64,000 nucleotides of DNA, from assembly GCF_004522235.1 (NCBI RefSeq), contig NZ_SDLT01000026.1:51481-115480 (forward strand), in the 5' to 3' direction. Below the pieces are notes generated by a model, which was given only the letters and a program-made list of their open reading frames with translations, searched no databases and was not told the origin of the DNA. A program made the translations under genes and the position numbers. Positions within the stretch are counted from its first letter, which is position 1, and each line of letters starts with the position of its first letter. The DNA comes from Amycolatopsis nivea (GTDB lineage: Bacteria; Actinomycetota; Actinomycetes; Mycobacteriales; Pseudonocardiaceae). Shown piece by piece: positions 34,335 through 42,990 of the stretch.

Positions 34335-35887
34335 CCTTCAACCCCGTCACCTTCACCGTTTTCCTCGTCCTGATCGGCGTCGTCACCGTCATGGGCTTCG
34401 CCGCCAGCCGCTGGCGGCGCGCCAAACAGGCCGAGCAGCTCGACGAATGGGCGCTCGGCGGCCGCACGTTCGGGCCGTTCGTCACGTGGTTCCTGCTCGG
34501 CGGCGACCTGTACAGCGCCTACACCCTGATCGCCGTCCCGGCCGCGATCTTCAGCATGGGCGCCTTCGGCTTCTACGCCGTGCCGAACGCGATCGTGTTG
34601 TACGCGCTGGGTTTCCTGTTCCTGCCCAAGCTCGTTTCGCTGGCGCACAAGAAGGGCTACGTCACCCTCACCGACTTCGTCAACGACCGGTTCGGGTCGA
34701 AGGCGCTGGGGCTCGCCGTCACGATCACCGGGCTGCTCGCGACCCTGCCGTACCTGGCGTTGCAGCTGGTCGGGCTCGAGGTCGTGTTCGGCGCGCTCGG
34801 GCTCGGCGGCTCGGGCTCGTGGTTCGTTCGCGACCTGCCGCTGCTGATCGCCTTCGGCGTGCTCGCCACCTACACCTACTCCGCCGGGCTGCGCGCGCCC
34901 GCACTGATCGCCTTCGTCAAGGACGGCCTCACCTACCTCGTGGTCATCGCGGCGGTGATCTGGGCCCCGATCAAGCTCGGCGGATTCGGCGAGATCTTCC
35001 GCAAGGGCGGGGAGGCGCTCGCGGGCAAGGCCCCGGCCGGCCCCGATCCCACGATCGCGGTGAACCCGAGCGTCTACCTGACTCTCGCGCTCGGGTCCGG
35101 GATGGCCTTCTTCCTGTACCCGCACGCGATCACCGGCGTGTTCGCGTCGCGAGGCGCGAAGACCGTGCGGCGCAACATGTCCGTGCTGCCGGTCTACACC
35201 GTGCTGCTCGGGTTCGTCGCGCTGCTGGGCATGATGGCGCTCGCGATGGGCGTCAAGCCGCACGACGGCAACCCGCAGTACGCGGTCCCGCAGCTGCTGT
35301 CGGCGCTCTTCCCGCCGTGGTTCACCGGGATCGCCTACGCCGCGATCGCGATGAGCGCGCTGGTCCCGGCGGCGATCATGGCGATCGCCGCGGGCAACCT
35401 GGTGAGCCGCAACCTTTACCGCCAGTTCCGCACGCGGCCGGTCAGCGCGAAATCGGAGACGCTGGTGTCGAAGGTCGTGTCGGTGCTGGTGAAGGTCGGC
35501 GCGCTGGTGTTCGTGCTGACTCTCGACGCGAAGTTCGCGCTGAACTTCCAGCTGCTGGGCGGGATCTGGATCCTGCAGACCCTTCCCACCGTCCTTTTCG
35601 GACTGTTCACGAAGCGGTTCGCCGACCGGCGGGCGCTGCTCGCCGGACTGCTGGTGTCGGTCGCCTACGGCACCTGGGCCGCTTACGAGGTCAAATCCGC
35701 GACCGGCGGCCCGTTCGGCGGGTCGACCGCGAAGCCGTTCTTCTTCGACAGCCCGATCTACATCGCGATCTCCGCGCTGGCGCTGAACTTCGCGGTGGTC
35801 GTGCTGGGCAGCGTCCTCGTCCGTGCGCTCGGCGCGAGCCCGCGCGGCGCGGTCGCGGCCGAAGAGCCGGTCCCGGCCCCGAACTGA
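34331..35887 (+). CDS. Sodium:solute symporter (SSS family, MctP-like monocarboxylate permease)
   Basis: A 518-residue protein with about thirteen membrane helices of the LeuT-fold SSS family. DEWALGGRTFGPFVTWFLLGGDLYSAYTLIAVPAAIFSMGAFGFYAVPNA in the first two helices, the later FFLYPHAITGVFASRGAKTVRRNM and AYAAIAMSALVPAAIMAIAAGNLVSRNLYRQF match MctP-type monocarboxylate uptake permeases (lactate, pyruvate, acetate, propionate). It is translationally coupled to the DUF3311 gene. Downstream come a crotonase-fold protein and an NDP-forming acyl-CoA synthetase, consistent with uptake and activation of a short carboxylic acid. Confidence 0.9.
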   Translation: MTFNPVTFTVFLVLIGVVTVMGFAASRWRRAKQAEQLDEWALGGRTFGPFVTWFLLGGDLYSAYTLIAVPAAIFSMGAFGFYAVPNAIVLYALGFLFLPKLVSLAHKKGYVTLTDFVNDRFGSKALGLAVTITGLLATLPYLALQLVGLEVVFGALGLGGSGSWFVRDLPLLIAFGVLATYTYSAGLRAPALIAFVKDGLTYLVVIAAVIWAPIKLGGFGEIFRKGGEALAGKAPAGPDPTIAVNPSVYLTLALGSGMAFFLYPHAITGVFASRGAKTVRRNMSVLPVYTVLLGFVALLGMMALAMGVKPHDGNPQYAVPQLLSALFPPWFTGIAYAAIAMSALVPAAIMAIAAGNLVSRNLYRQFRTRPVSAKSETLVSKVVSVLVKVGALVFVLTLDAKFALNFQLLGGIWILQTLPTVLFGLFTKRFADRRALLAGLLVSVAYGTWAAYEVKSATGGPFGGSTAKPFFFDSPIYIAISALALNFAVVVLGSVLVRALGASPRGAVAAEEPVPAPN

Positions 35888-35923
35888 TCCCGTTCCCGTT
35901 CTCCCGGAGGAGGAGTTTTCCCG

Positions 35924-36730
35924 ATGACACCCGGCATTCGCGTGTCCGACCGGGGCGCCGTGCGCGTCCTGACCATTCACAACCCCGCCAAGCGCGGAGC
36001 GTTCTCCGGCGACATGGCGCCGGCCCTGCTGAGCGAACTGGACCGGGCGGACGCCGACCCGGCGGTGCGAGCCGTCGTCGTCACCGGCGCGGGCGGATGC
36101 TTCTCCTCCGGGCACGACCTGCAGGAGGTGCTGGAGAAGCCGGAAACCGCGGGCGATCCGGCGGCGAACGCTGCTTTCGGCAGGCCCGCCGAAATCCTTA
36201 CGCCGGTCATCGCCGCGGTCGACGGCCCGGCGTACGCGGCCGGGTTCATCCTGGCGCTCAACTGCGACCTGCGGGTCGCGAGCCGGGACGCCCGGTTCTG
36301 CGCGGTGGGCGCGGCGATCGGCCTGGTGCCGGTCGGCGGTCAGCTGAGCAGGCTGCTCGACCTGGTCGGTTACCCGGTCGCCTACCGCTGGCTCGCCACC
36401 GCCGCGCCGTTCGGCGCCGACGAAGCGCTTCGGCACGGCTTCGTCACCCACGTTCACGACGGCCCGGAAGCCCTCGAAGGAGCACTGGAACTGGCCGACA
36501 CCATCGCCGCCGTCTCGCCCGCCGTGGTCGCCGCGGTGAAGGCCGGGCTCCGGCACAGCCTGCGTCACGGCACGGACGCCGGGCTGGCGGCGGAACCCGC
36601 TCTCGCGGCGCTGGTCCGGGAGTTGCCCGACGGCGGCGAGGGCGTCTCCGCGTTCCTGGAACGCCGTCCGCCCGCTTACCCGGACCACCCCGGCGACCAC
36701 CACGACCGCATTGCCGAGGTGCTGTCGTGA
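35924..36730 (+). CDS. Crotonase-fold protein lacking both catalytic glutamates
   Basis: A 268-residue enoyl-CoA hydratase/isomerase-family protein. The CoA-binding and oxyanion elements are present (CFSSGHDLQEV, AAVDGPAYAAGFILALNCDL). The positions of the two hydratase glutamates are changed: AYAAGFILALNCD has Ile where GGG.EL has Glu, and FCAVGAAIGLVP has Ala where PE..LG..P has Glu. It is therefore unlikely to hydrate double bonds. Other crotonase-fold chemistries (thioester hydrolysis, isomerisation, decarboxylation) remain possible. GGAGGAGGAG precedes the ATG. Its stop overlaps the GTG of the acyl-CoA synthetase, so the two probably act in sequence. Confidence 0.85.
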   Translation: MTPGIRVSDRGAVRVLTIHNPAKRGAFSGDMAPALLSELDRADADPAVRAVVVTGAGGCFSSGHDLQEVLEKPETAGDPAANAAFGRPAEILTPVIAAVDGPAYAAGFILALNCDLRVASRDARFCAVGAAIGLVPVGGQLSRLLDLVGYPVAYRWLATAAPFGADEALRHGFVTHVHDGPEALEGALELADTIAAVSPAVVAAVKAGLRHSLRHGTDAGLAAEPALAALVRELPDGGEGVSAFLERRPPAYPDHPGDHHDRIAEVLS

Positions 36731-38811
36731 CGACGGTTTCGCTGTCCGGCGAGCGGCTGCGCGAGGACGAGATCCGCGACCTGGCGATCCGGTACGGCGT
36801 GCCGGCCAACCCGGTGACGTTCGCCGCGACAGCCATGGAAGCCGGAGCCGCCGCCGCGCGGATCGCTCGCTCGGTCGCGGTCAAACTCGTCGCCGACGGC
36901 GTGGTGCACAAGAGCAAGGCGGGCGGCGTGCTGCTCGGTGTCGACCCGCTCGACGTCGTCGACGCGGTCGAGAAATTGTTCGCCGCTCAGACGGGACAGG
37001 GCGTCGCGGTGCGCGGCGTGACGGTCGAGCCGATGGTCGAACCCGGCCTGGAGGCGGTGGTCGGCGCGTTGCACGACCCGGGGTTCGGCCCGGTGGTGAT
37101 GGTCGGGTCCGGGGGAGTGGACGTCGAGACGCTCGGGGACGTCGCGTTCGCGCTCGCTCCGCTCGATCTCACCGGAGCGGTCGCGCTGATCGACCGGACC
37201 CGTCTCGGCGCGGTGCTGCGCCGCCGGTTCCCGGACGCGCACGCGGCGCTGGCGGACCTGCTCGTGCGGGTCGGCGGCGCGGACGGGCTGCTGCTGTCCG
37301 AGCCGGTAGACCAGGTCGATTTCAACCCGGTCGTCGTCGGGCCGGACGGGATCGTCGCCGTCGACGCCCGCGCGGTGACCAGGTCCCCGGCACCTCCCTC
37401 GGCACCGCCGGTCCCTGCAGAGGCTTACGCGCAACTCCGGCCCGCCATCTATCCGGACAGCATCGCAGTGCTGGGAGCCTCGGCCGACCCGGCGAAGATG
37501 GGGCACCGAGCTGTGCGCACCCTCGTCGACCAGGGCTTCGCCGGAGCGGTGCACCCGGTGAGCCGGTCGGCGACCGAGATCCTCGGCCACCCTGCTGTGC
37601 GGGAAGTCGGTCAGTTGCCCGACGGCCTGGACCGGGCCGTGGTCGCGCTACCCGCCGCCGCGGTGCCGGACGCGTTGCGCGCACTCGCCGCGAAGGGCAC
37701 GAAAACCGCGCACGTCTACACCGCCGACACCGCCGATCTCGCCGCGGCAGTCGCCGGAACCCAGCTCCGCGTGCTGGGACCCAACTGCATCGGCCACTAC
37801 ACGCCCTACTCGCGGATCACGATGATCGACCGGTCGGCTTCCTCGGACGAAACGGGCGGCATCGCGTTCGTGTCGCAGTCGGGCACCTACGCCGGCGATG
37901 TCGTGCGCCGCGGCAAGGAATTGGGGCTGCGGTTCAGTTTCGTCAGCTCGGTCGGCAACTGCGACGACGTTTCCCCGTCGGAGTTCCTGGCGTTCTGCGA
38001 GGCGGATCCGCGTACGTCGCTGGCCGCGTTCTATCTGGAAGACGACAGCGACGCGGAGCGGTTCTTCACGCTCGCCGCGCAGGTGTCGATCCCGGTGGTG
38101 CTGTTCAAGGGCGGCCGGAGCGCGGCGGGCGGCGCGGCGGCCGCTTCGCACACCGGCGCGCTGGCTAGCGATCCCCGGCTGTTGCGCGACGCGGCGTCGG
38201 CCGCCGGGGTCGTCCTCGCCGGGAATCTGGACGAACTCCTCGACACCCTGCTGGTCGCGCAGTACGCGCCCGGCCTGACCGGCATCGGCCTCGGCCTGGT
38301 CGGCAGCGGCGGCGGGGTCGCGGTCGTCGGTTCGGACATCGCCCACGACCACGGCCTCGTCCTGCCCTCGGTTTCGGCCGAGACAGCGGAATCCCTCGCC
38401 CCGTACGACGCTCCCGGCAGCAGTCTGCACAACCCGGTCGACATCCCGATCTGGTCGCTGTTCGACGGTGACCGCTGCTTCACCGGCGCGCTGGCCGCCG
38501 CGCTCGCGCGAGATCCGGGCGTTGACAGCCTGTGCGCGTACCTCGATCTCGGGACCGTCTACGACCTGAAGGAGAGCGCGGAAGCCGCCGACCTCGTCAC
38601 CGCGCTCACCCGCGATCTGCTGACCGCCGATCGCGGCGACGTCCCGCTCGTTTTGGTGCTGCGGAACAGTTTCAGCGCGGAGCAGGACGCGCTGGCCCGC
38701 CGCTTGCGCACGATGGCGAGCGAGCACGGCGTAGCCATGCTGGACTCGGTCGAACGCGCGGTGGCCGCGCTGGGGCGGGTCCGCGCGGCCACCGCGTTCC
38801 GGAGGAGGTGA
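36727..38811 (+). CDS. NDP-forming acyl-CoA synthetase (ATP-grasp domain first, CoA-binding domain second)
   Basis: A 694-residue fusion. Residues about 5-220 are the ATP-grasp beta part (SVAVKLVADGVVHKSKAGGVLLGV, VEPMVEPGLEAVVGALHDPGFGPVVMVGSGG, VDFNPVVVGPDGIVAVDARA). Residues about 235-690 are the alpha part: SIAVLGASADPAKMGHRAVRTL (CoA-binding Rossmann), LRVLGPNCIGHY, GGIAFVSQSGTYAGDVVRRG and the phosphorylated His475 in AASHTGALASD. The order beta-alpha is the reverse of the classical alpha-beta archaeal enzyme but is known among bacterial members. It interconverts acid + CoA + ATP with acyl-CoA + ADP + Pi. It is coupled upstream to the crotonase-fold gene. Confidence 0.9.
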   Translation: MTTVSLSGERLREDEIRDLAIRYGVPANPVTFAATAMEAGAAAARIARSVAVKLVADGVVHKSKAGGVLLGVDPLDVVDAVEKLFAAQTGQGVAVRGVTVEPMVEPGLEAVVGALHDPGFGPVVMVGSGGVDVETLGDVAFALAPLDLTGAVALIDRTRLGAVLRRRFPDAHAALADLLVRVGGADGLLLSEPVDQVDFNPVVVGPDGIVAVDARAVTRSPAPPSAPPVPAEAYAQLRPAIYPDSIAVLGASADPAKMGHRAVRTLVDQGFAGAVHPVSRSATEILGHPAVREVGQLPDGLDRAVVALPAAAVPDALRALAAKGTKTAHVYTADTADLAAAVAGTQLRVLGPNCIGHYTPYSRITMIDRSASSDETGGIAFVSQSGTYAGDVVRRGKELGLRFSFVSSVGNCDDVSPSEFLAFCEADPRTSLAAFYLEDDSDAERFFTLAAQVSIPVVLFKGGRSAAGGAAAASHTGALASDPRLLRDAASAAGVVLAGNLDELLDTLLVAQYAPGLTGIGLGLVGSGGGVAVVGSDIAHDHGLVLPSVSAETAESLAPYDAPGSSLHNPVDIPIWSLFDGDRCFTGALAAALARDPGVDSLCAYLDLGTVYDLKESAEAADLVTALTRDLLTADRGDVPLVLVLRNSFSAEQDALARRLRTMASEHGVAMLDSVERAVAALGRVRAATAFRRR

Positions 38812-38815
38812 CCGC

Positions 38816-40003
38816 ATGGCAAGGTTGACCGCGGACCGGCGGGCGCTGGCGTTGATCGCCGTCGCGACGTTCGCTTCGATGAGCGTCTGGTTCTCGGCGT
38901 CGTTCGTGGTGCCGCAGCTGCAGCAGCTGTGGCACCTGACGAGCGGAGAATCCTCGCTGCTGACCATCGCGGTGCAGCTCGGGTTCGTGGCGGGAGCGCT
39001 CGCGTCCGCCGCGAGCGGCCTCGCCGACGCGGTCGCGCCCCGGAAGCTGATGTGCGCCGGGGCGCTCTGCGCGGCGGTGACGAACCTGCTTCTGTTGTGG
39101 GCCCCCGGTTTCGGCACCGCCTTGGTGCTGCGGGCGCTCACCGGAGCGTGCCTCGCCGCGGTCTATCCGCCCGCGCTGAAAGAAGTTTCGTCCTGGTTCC
39201 GCAAGGGCCGCGGCACCGCGCTCGGCGTCATCATCGGCGCGCTGACGCTCGGTTCGGCCGCGCCGCAGCTGGTGAAGGCGTCGGGCGGGCTCGGCTGGCA
39301 GTCGGTGATCGCGGCGACGTCGGCGCTCACCGCGTGCGGCGGGCTGCTGGTGCTGACCGTGCGCGGCACCGGGCCGTACCCGTTCCCGCGCTCGACGTTC
39401 CGGCTCCGGTCCGCGCTCCGGGCAGTCCGCAGCCGCCCGGTGATGCTGGCCAACCTCGGCTACGCCGGGCACATGTGGGAGCTGTACGCGATGTGGGCCT
39501 GGATCGGCACATTTCTGGCCGGGCTGCAGGGCTTCTCCGGCGGACCGGACGGCGCCCGGCACGCCGCGCTCGCGGCCTTCGTCTGCATCGGAGCCGGCGC
39601 GATCGGATGCCTCGTCGGCGGCTGGATCGGCGACCGGGCGGGGCGCGCGCCGTCGGCGTTGATCAGCCTCGTGCTGTCCGGATCCACCGCGGTGGCGCTC
39701 GCCCTGCTGCGTGACATGCCGACGCCGGTCGTGGTGGTGCTGAGCGCGTTCTGGGGATTCTGGGTGATCGCCGACTCCGCCCAGTTTTCCGCGCTGGTCA
39801 CCGAAACCGCCGACCCGCGTTACGTCGGCAGCGCGGTGTCGCTGCAACTGGCGCTGGGCTACGTCACCACCGCGGTGACGATCTACCTGGTGCCGGTGCT
39901 GGCCGAATCCGCGTCCTGGAGCGTTGCGCTGCTGGTGCTCGCGGCCGGACCACTGGTGGGTGTGGTGGCGTTGCTGGCCTTCCGGCGCACCGCTGTTTCG
40001 TGA
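38816..40003 (+). CDS. MFS transporter (NNP/CynX-like or sugar-phosphate-like)
   Basis: A 395-residue protein with twelve helices. It begins ALALIAVATFASMSVWFSASFVVPQLQQLWHLT, followed by TGACLAAVYPPALKEVSSWFRKGRGTALGVIIGALTLGSAAPQLVKASGG, a pattern seen in MFS members annotated as organic-anion or bicyclomycin-type carriers. The motif A equivalent GLADAVAPRKLM is degenerate. GGAGGTGA overlapping the previous stop precedes the ATG. It is the last gene of the symporter/acyl-CoA synthetase operon. It may export or import a related acid; the direction is not readable. Confidence 0.88.
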   Translation: MARLTADRRALALIAVATFASMSVWFSASFVVPQLQQLWHLTSGESSLLTIAVQLGFVAGALASAASGLADAVAPRKLMCAGALCAAVTNLLLLWAPGFGTALVLRALTGACLAAVYPPALKEVSSWFRKGRGTALGVIIGALTLGSAAPQLVKASGGLGWQSVIAATSALTACGGLLVLTVRGTGPYPFPRSTFRLRSALRAVRSRPVMLANLGYAGHMWELYAMWAWIGTFLAGLQGFSGGPDGARHAALAAFVCIGAGAIGCLVGGWIGDRAGRAPSALISLVLSGSTAVALALLRDMPTPVVVVLSAFWGFWVIADSAQFSALVTETADPRYVGSAVSLQLALGYVTTAVTIYLVPVLAESASWSVALLVLAAGPLVGVVALLAFRRTAVS

Positions 40004-40080
40004 GGACTTGGCGGGAGAGACCACGCGGCAGACAGCAGTGCGGGATCCGCGCTGCGGGCGCGAGCCGCACGGAGCCGAGC

Positions 40081-40854
40081 TCACCGGCCCCAGCCGTTCC
40101 GGAGCACCTGCGCGAGTGCGTCCGGTGCTTCCAGCGGCAGCAGGTGGCCGCTGCGGGGAAGGACAGTCATGCTCGCGCGTGCCAGGTAGGGCAGCAGGTT
40201 GTCGCGCAGCACCCCGGCCGGTTCCACCCGATCGTGCTCGCCCGCGACGATCAGTACGGGAACGTCGATGGCGCGGGCCGCGCTCGTGATGTCCTCGGCG
40301 ATCCCGTGCAGGGGCCATTCGAGGCGCGCTTCCTCGGCGCAGGCACGGGAATCCGCCACGATCCGGGCTTTGGTCTCGTCGTCCAGCGCCGTCGCGGTGA
40401 GAACGGTGTCGCGTGCGGCCGCTGTCGACTCGTCGGAGGCGTAGGCGTGCGACAGTCCTTTCTGGTACTCGGGCGTGACCGTCGCGGCGGGCTTGGCCGG
40501 TCCGGGCGCGACGAGGACGAGCCCGGCGAGCCCGGCCGGACGCGCGGAAGCCGCCAGCTGCGCGACTTTGCCGCCCATCGAATGCCCGACCAGGACGTAG
40601 TCGGTCACCCCCGCGTCGGCGATCACGGCCTCGGTGTCGTGCGCGAACTGCTCCAGCGTGTACGGGCCGGGCAGTTCGCGCGAGCGTCCCCAGCCGCGGA
40701 AATCGAGGTTTAGTGCGGCGCGGTCCGGCAACCGGTCGAGCACTGGCTGCCAGGTGCGTGCCGAGCCGCCCCAGTAGTGCAGAAATACCAGCACAGGTCC
40801 GTCGCCCGGCCGGTAGTCGTAGACCGGAAGCTGGGTCGATGCGGTCGTCACCAT
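40081..40854 (-). CDS. Alpha/beta hydrolase
   Basis: A 257-residue serine hydrolase with a complete triad: Ser in GHSMGGK, Asp in AGEHDRVEP and His in RSGHLLPLE. The oxyanion motif is FLHYWGGSARTW and there is DFRGWGRS near residue 52, typical of haloperoxidase/esterase-like members. AAAGGAC precedes the ATG at 40854. It is divergent from the AraC regulator at 40954, with 99 bases between them, so this regulator probably controls it. The substrate is unknown. No signal peptide is present. Confidence 0.9.
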   Translation of the reverse strand: MVTTASTQLPVYDYRPGDGPVLVFLHYWGGSARTWQPVLDRLPDRAALNLDFRGWGRSRELPGPYTLEQFAHDTEAVIADAGVTDYVLVGHSMGGKVAQLAASARPAGLAGLVLVAPGPAKPAATVTPEYQKGLSHAYASDESTAAARDTVLTATALDDETKARIVADSRACAEEARLEWPLHGIAEDITSAARAIDVPVLIVAGEHDRVEPAGVLRDNLLPYLARASMTVLPRSGHLLPLEAPDALAQVLRNGWGR

Positions 40855-40953
40855 GAGAGTTTGTCCTTTGTTGCCAGTCGAGTTGCTTGCCCTTGAGTCA
40901 ACCGCCCGGTCCGCCTGGGCGCATCGTCGACGCCGGACCTGGCATGGTGAAAA

Positions 40954-41796
40954 ATGGACTGCATGACCGGGATTCGTCAGCTCTCCTACCAGCCGCCGCA
41001 GGAGTCCGGCGCGCCGGTGGAGACGATGTCGTTCGCGCAGCTGCGGCGGCTGGACCGCAGCATGACCGAACGCGGCGACTTTCATGTGCTCGCGGTGGTG
41101 AGGCGCGGCCACGGCCGGGTTTCGGTCGACTTCGTGAGCTGCCCGCTCGCGGCCCGGAGCGTGGTGTGGATCCGGCCGGGCGTCGTGCACCGCTGGGACG
41201 ACCTCGGCGACCTGGCCGGAGACCTGGTGCTGTTCGTGCCCACCGCACCGGCCACTCCCGGCAGCCGTGAACTGGCTGCGGACCCGTGGGCGGCGGCGTG
41301 CTGGACTGCCTCCGCCGCGCAGTGGCCGCTGATCAACGCCGCGCTCGCGCATCTGCGCAGCGAGGCCGGCGCTGCCCCGCAGGAACGGACCGGCGAACTG
41401 CTCGTCGTGGTGTTGTCCGCGCTGCTGCTGCGACTCGCGCCGCCCGCAGCGGACGGCGACTCCGGAGCCGGCCTCTTCCAGCAATTCCGCGTTGCGGTGG
41501 AAGAGGATTTCCGGGTCTGCCACGACGTCGCCAGCTATGCCCGCAAGCTCGGGTACGCCCCGAGAACGCTCACGCGCGCCGTCCGAGCGGCGACCGGCCG
41601 CAGTGCCAAGGACTACCTGTGCGCACGCTTGGTCCTGGAGGCCAAGCGGCTGCTCGCGCACGACCGGCTCAGCGCGGCGCGGTGCGGGCAACGCCTGGGA
41701 TTCCCTGACGCCGCGAACTTCTCGGCGTTCTTCCTGCGCCAGACCGGCGTCCGCCCCGGGCAATGGCAGGCAGCGAACCTGGCCCGACGCGAATAG
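40954..41796 (+). CDS. AraC family transcriptional regulator
   Basis: A 280-residue activator. The N-terminal cupin part is visible as DRSMTERGDFHVLAVVRRGHGRVSVDFVSCPLAARSVVWIRPGVVHRWDDLGDLAGDLVLFVP. The C-terminal double HTH is FRVCHDVASYARKLGYAPRTLTRAVRAATGRSAKDYLCARLVLEAKRLLAHDRLSAARCGQRLGFPDAANFSAFFLRQTGVRPGQWQ. The ATGs at 40954 and 40963 are equally possible, as neither has a good ribosome binding site. It is divergent from the alpha/beta hydrolase, its probable target. Confidence 0.88.
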   Translation: MDCMTGIRQLSYQPPQESGAPVETMSFAQLRRLDRSMTERGDFHVLAVVRRGHGRVSVDFVSCPLAARSVVWIRPGVVHRWDDLGDLAGDLVLFVPTAPATPGSRELAADPWAAACWTASAAQWPLINAALAHLRSEAGAAPQERTGELLVVVLSALLLRLAPPAADGDSGAGLFQQFRVAVEEDFRVCHDVASYARKLGYAPRTLTRAVRAATGRSAKDYLCARLVLEAKRLLAHDRLSAARCGQRLGFPDAANFSAFFLRQTGVRPGQWQAANLARRE

Positions 41797-41887
41797 CGTC
41801 GCGACGGGTGAGCAAGCGGGCGCTCCGCTGGCCAGAACCCGGCGAAAAGTGTCGTCGTAGCCAGTTATGCGCAGGCGCCCGCGACCT

Positions 41888-41893
41888 TAGCGT
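41888..41893 (+). promoter_or_regulatory. -10 box of a leaderless gene
   Basis: TAGCGT ends six bases before the GTG at 41900, the spacing expected when transcription starts at the initiation codon. There is no convincing ribosome binding site. Confidence 0.45.
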
Positions 41894-41899
41894 GAAAAG

Positions 41900-42301
41900 G
41901 TGATCATCGTTTCCGCCGTGCTCATCGGCATTGCTTACACTCTGCTCAATTCCTTTCTCGCCGAGCCGTACCGCCGCCGTTTCAACGCGATCATGGTCGC
42001 TGGCGCGGGTGCCGCCTACCTGAGCAGCGGCGCGTTCGGCCCGTGGGAGCTGGCGTTCGCCGCCGCGGTGACCTACTGCGCCTATCGCGGTCTGGAATCC
42101 TGGGCTTTCATCGGGGTCGCCTGGCTGCTGCACACGACGCTGGACGTGCTGCACCACCTCAAAGGCGCGCCGATCCTGCCGTTCGCGCACACGTCGTCGC
42201 TGGGCTGCGCCATCTGCGACCCGGTGATCGCGATCTGGTGCTTCACCGGCGGCCCGTCCGTGAAGGAAGCTCGCGCGAAACTCGTGTCCGTGCGGGCCTG
42301 A
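41900..42301 (+). CDS. DUF6010-like small membrane protein
   Basis: A 133-residue protein with about four hydrophobic segments (IIVSAVLIGIAYTLLNSFLAEPYRRRFNAIMVAGAGAAYLSSGAFGPWELAFAAAVTYCAY and FIGVAWLLHTTLDVLHHLKGAPILPF). The HTTLDVLHHLKG...P....SS..CAI.DPVIAIWCF segment matches DUF6010 as I remember it. The paired His residues in a membrane context could bind a metal; this is speculation. The GTG is apparently leaderless. A strong terminator hairpin follows the stop, so it is a single-gene unit. Confidence 0.7.
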   Translation: MIIVSAVLIGIAYTLLNSFLAEPYRRRFNAIMVAGAGAAYLSSGAFGPWELAFAAAVTYCAYRGLESWAFIGVAWLLHTTLDVLHHLKGAPILPFAHTSSLGCAICDPVIAIWCFTGGPSVKEARAKLVSVRA

Positions 42302-42317
42302 TCCCGCGGCACTCCCC

Positions 42318-42349
42318 AGACCGGCCCGGTTTGCTCCGGGCCGGTCTTT
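42318..42349 (+). terminator. Intrinsic terminator hairpin
   Basis: AGACCGGCCCGG and CCGGGCCGGTCT form a perfect 12-bp stem with loop TTTGCT followed by TT. It lies 16 bases after the 41900 gene. The remaining gap to 42512 shows only the promoter of the CBS gene. Confidence 0.85.
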
Positions 42350-42500
42350 GCGGCATCTTTACGCGTGGTGTGCCGGGAAGTCTGGTCGGCCTGCCCGTGC
42401 CCAGCCGGGCGACGGGCGGTCCGGTCGACCCCGAGGAGCCCCATGGCGTCAGGCGTGCGGAAAGAAATCGCGAGTTCCGGCGGAGCGGCCCGGTCCGCCG

Positions 42501-42506
42501 TAGCCT
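42501..42506 (+). promoter_or_regulatory. -10 box of the leaderless CBS gene
   Basis: TAGCCT lies six bases before the ATG at 42513. No ribosome binding site exists between them, so a leaderless transcript is expected. Confidence 0.5.
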
Positions 42507-42512
42507 GGGGGC

Positions 42513-42959
42513 ATGCGCGCAGCGGAGCTGGCCGAGGAGTTCCCGGTCGTCGATCTCGATGCGGACGCGCTGGCGGCCGCGCGGCTGCTGGCGGAGCACC
42601 GGTTGCCGGGGCTGGTGGTGACGGAAGCTTCCGGCTGCCCGCACACGGTGCTGCCCGCGTCCGACGTCGTGCAGTTCCTCGTGCCGCCTTACGTGCGCGA
42701 CGATCCGTCGCTGGCGGGGGTGCTCAGCGAGTCGATGGCGGACCGCGTCGCGGACAAGCTGGGCGGGCGGACGGTGCGCGAGTTGCTGCCGGACGAACCG
42801 CGCGAGCTGCCGAGGGTGGACGCCGACGACACGATCGTGGAGGTCGCCGCGACGATGGCCCGGCTGCGCTGCCCGCTCGTGGCGGTGATGCAGGACCGGA
42901 CGCTGCTCGGCGTGGTGTCCGCGTCGCGGCTTCTGGAGCACGCGCTGACGCCTCGCTGA
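42513..42959 (+). CDS. CBS domain pair protein
   Basis: A 148-residue protein made of two CBS motifs: FPVVDLDADALAAARLLAEHRLPGLVVTEASGCPHTVLPASDVVQFL and PRVDADDTIVEVAATMARLRCPLVAVMQDRTLLGVVSASRLLEHAL. Such modules bind adenosine nucleotides and gate transporters or enzymes. It is 31 bases upstream of an ArsB/NhaD-type transporter in the same direction, so it probably serves as a separate regulatory subunit of that carrier. Confidence 0.88.
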   Translation: MRAAELAEEFPVVDLDADALAAARLLAEHRLPGLVVTEASGCPHTVLPASDVVQFLVPPYVRDDPSLAGVLSESMADRVADKLGGRTVRELLPDEPRELPRVDADDTIVEVAATMARLRCPLVAVMQDRTLLGVVSASRLLEHALTPR

Positions 42960-42990
42960 CCCTGGCGCGGCTGAGCCGGGCGGTCCGCCG

